In this document: positions 5,431 through 5,573 of the stretch, piece after piece
How the letters are laid out: every line of letters starts with the position of its first letter
Position numbering within the stretch: position 1 is the stretch's first letter
From: Clostridia bacterium
Lineage (GTDB): Bacteria; Bacillota; Clostridia; Clostridiales; Clostridiaceae
DNA length: 5,573 bases
Assembly: GCA_009930125.1 (NCBI GenBank)
Contig: RZYZ01000144.1
Coordinates: forward strand, 1-5,573
Direction of reading: 5' to 3'
Position numbers and translations under genes: made by a program
Notes under the pieces: generated by a model
The model's input: the letters and a program-made list of their open reading frames with translations, nothing else
The model's database searches: none
What the model was told of the DNA's origin: nothing

Positions 5431-5541
5431 ACCCCATTAAATAAAATTGGATTAGTGTTTGGTAAATTAAATACAAAAATAATGATAGCATAGTTTTATT
5501 CATACTGCTACCATTATTTTTGTATTTGTTTGCCTTTTTTT
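5431..5541 (+). ncRNA. Putative small RNA of about 110 nt
   Basis: A consensus promoter (5396-5423) and an intrinsic terminator (stem 5461-5534, T7 at 5535-5541) bracket this stretch, giving a transcript of about 110 nt. It would have a 30-nt unpaired 5' part starting ACCCC, one long AU-rich hairpin and a U-tail. No ribosome site or reading frame of useful length is present; the only ATG gives a three-codon frame. No known RNA family was recognised. Alternatives are an attenuated leader of a plus-strand gene beyond the right edge, or a transcript whose role is to interfere with pyrG initiation. Transcription is inferred from signals only. Confidence 0.45.
5461..5541 (+). terminator. Long intrinsic terminator hairpin with T7 tract
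   Basis: The core arms 5469-5484 and 5512-5527 pair without error. One mismatch (5485/5511) separates them from TAGCA/TGCTA (5486-5490, 5506-5510), and the loop is 15 nt. Allowing a bulge at 5468, the stem extends outward through 5461-5467 and 5528-5534, ending in GG/CC directly before seven T (5535-5541). The geometry is correct for plus-strand termination. On the minus strand no comparable T-run follows the full stem, although the T-rich 5' arm might give weak termination of an incoming gene. Confidence 0.7.
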
Positions 5542-5573
5542 AATTTCTTGTGATTCTGATCCTCATTTCATTT
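5542..5573. other. Right edge, no feature resolved
   Basis: These 32 bases show no ribosome site or promoter. On the minus strand one frame is open from the edge to a TAA at 5540-5542 and could be the last ten codons of a gene to the right, but this is too short to support a call. Confidence 0.3.

Noticed and set aside
5482..5493. ATG within the hairpin region as a small peptide start
   Set aside because: The frame closes after three codons and has no ribosome site.
5461..5534. The long palindrome as a transposon-like inverted-repeat element
   Set aside because: There are no target-site duplications or second copy in the window, and the directly abutting T7 tract and upstream promoter explain it better as a terminator.
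5540..5573. C-terminal end of a minus-strand gene entering from the right
   Set aside because: Only ten open codons are visible, too few to distinguish from chance.

Overview
The window looks like chromosomal DNA of an anaerobic, low-to-moderate-GC Firmicute, most likely in or near the Clostridia. The evidence is a class I-type hybrid cluster protein gene typical of strict anaerobes, strong purine-rich Shine-Dalgarno sites, sigma-A-type promoters, AT-rich spacers with hairpin terminators, and a long-form Rho lying downstream of CTP synthase. No mobile element, CRISPR array, tRNA or rRNA was seen.

Layout, left to right. The 5' part of hcp (hybrid cluster protein, minus strand) runs off the left edge. 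A 383-base divergent control region follows, then a Crp/Fnr-family regulator on the plus strand. A bidirectional terminator separates that regulator from rho, which is convergent with it on the minus strand. A 308-base AT-rich spacer with a pyrG terminator and candidate rho promoters comes next, then pyrG (CTP synthase, minus strand). The final ~200 bases hold a consensus plus-strand promoter that fires away from pyrG into a long hairpin with a T-tract. This looks like a free-standing small RNA of about 110 nt.

Two functional groups are visible. The left one is a nitrosative/redox stress module. The regulator and hcp are divergently transcribed, and a perfect 16-bp palindrome (TGTAAC-N4-GTTACA) is centred exactly 41.5 bp upstream of the inferred hcp start, on a promoter with no recognisable -35. 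The same palindrome lies about 13 to 28 bp downstream of the regulator's own inferred start. This predicts activation of hcp together with autorepression of the regulator. The right one is housekeeping: pyrG makes CTP and rho encodes the transcription terminator, each with its own signals.

Three real starts are short of, or missing from, a naive longest-ORF reading. rho most likely starts at the ATG at 3465 rather than the GTG at 3471. pyrG starts at 5375 rather than the TTG at 5402. hcp starts at 713 and is open to the left edge. The most unusual observations are the shared operator geometry at 942-984 and the promoter-hairpin unit at 5396-5541.
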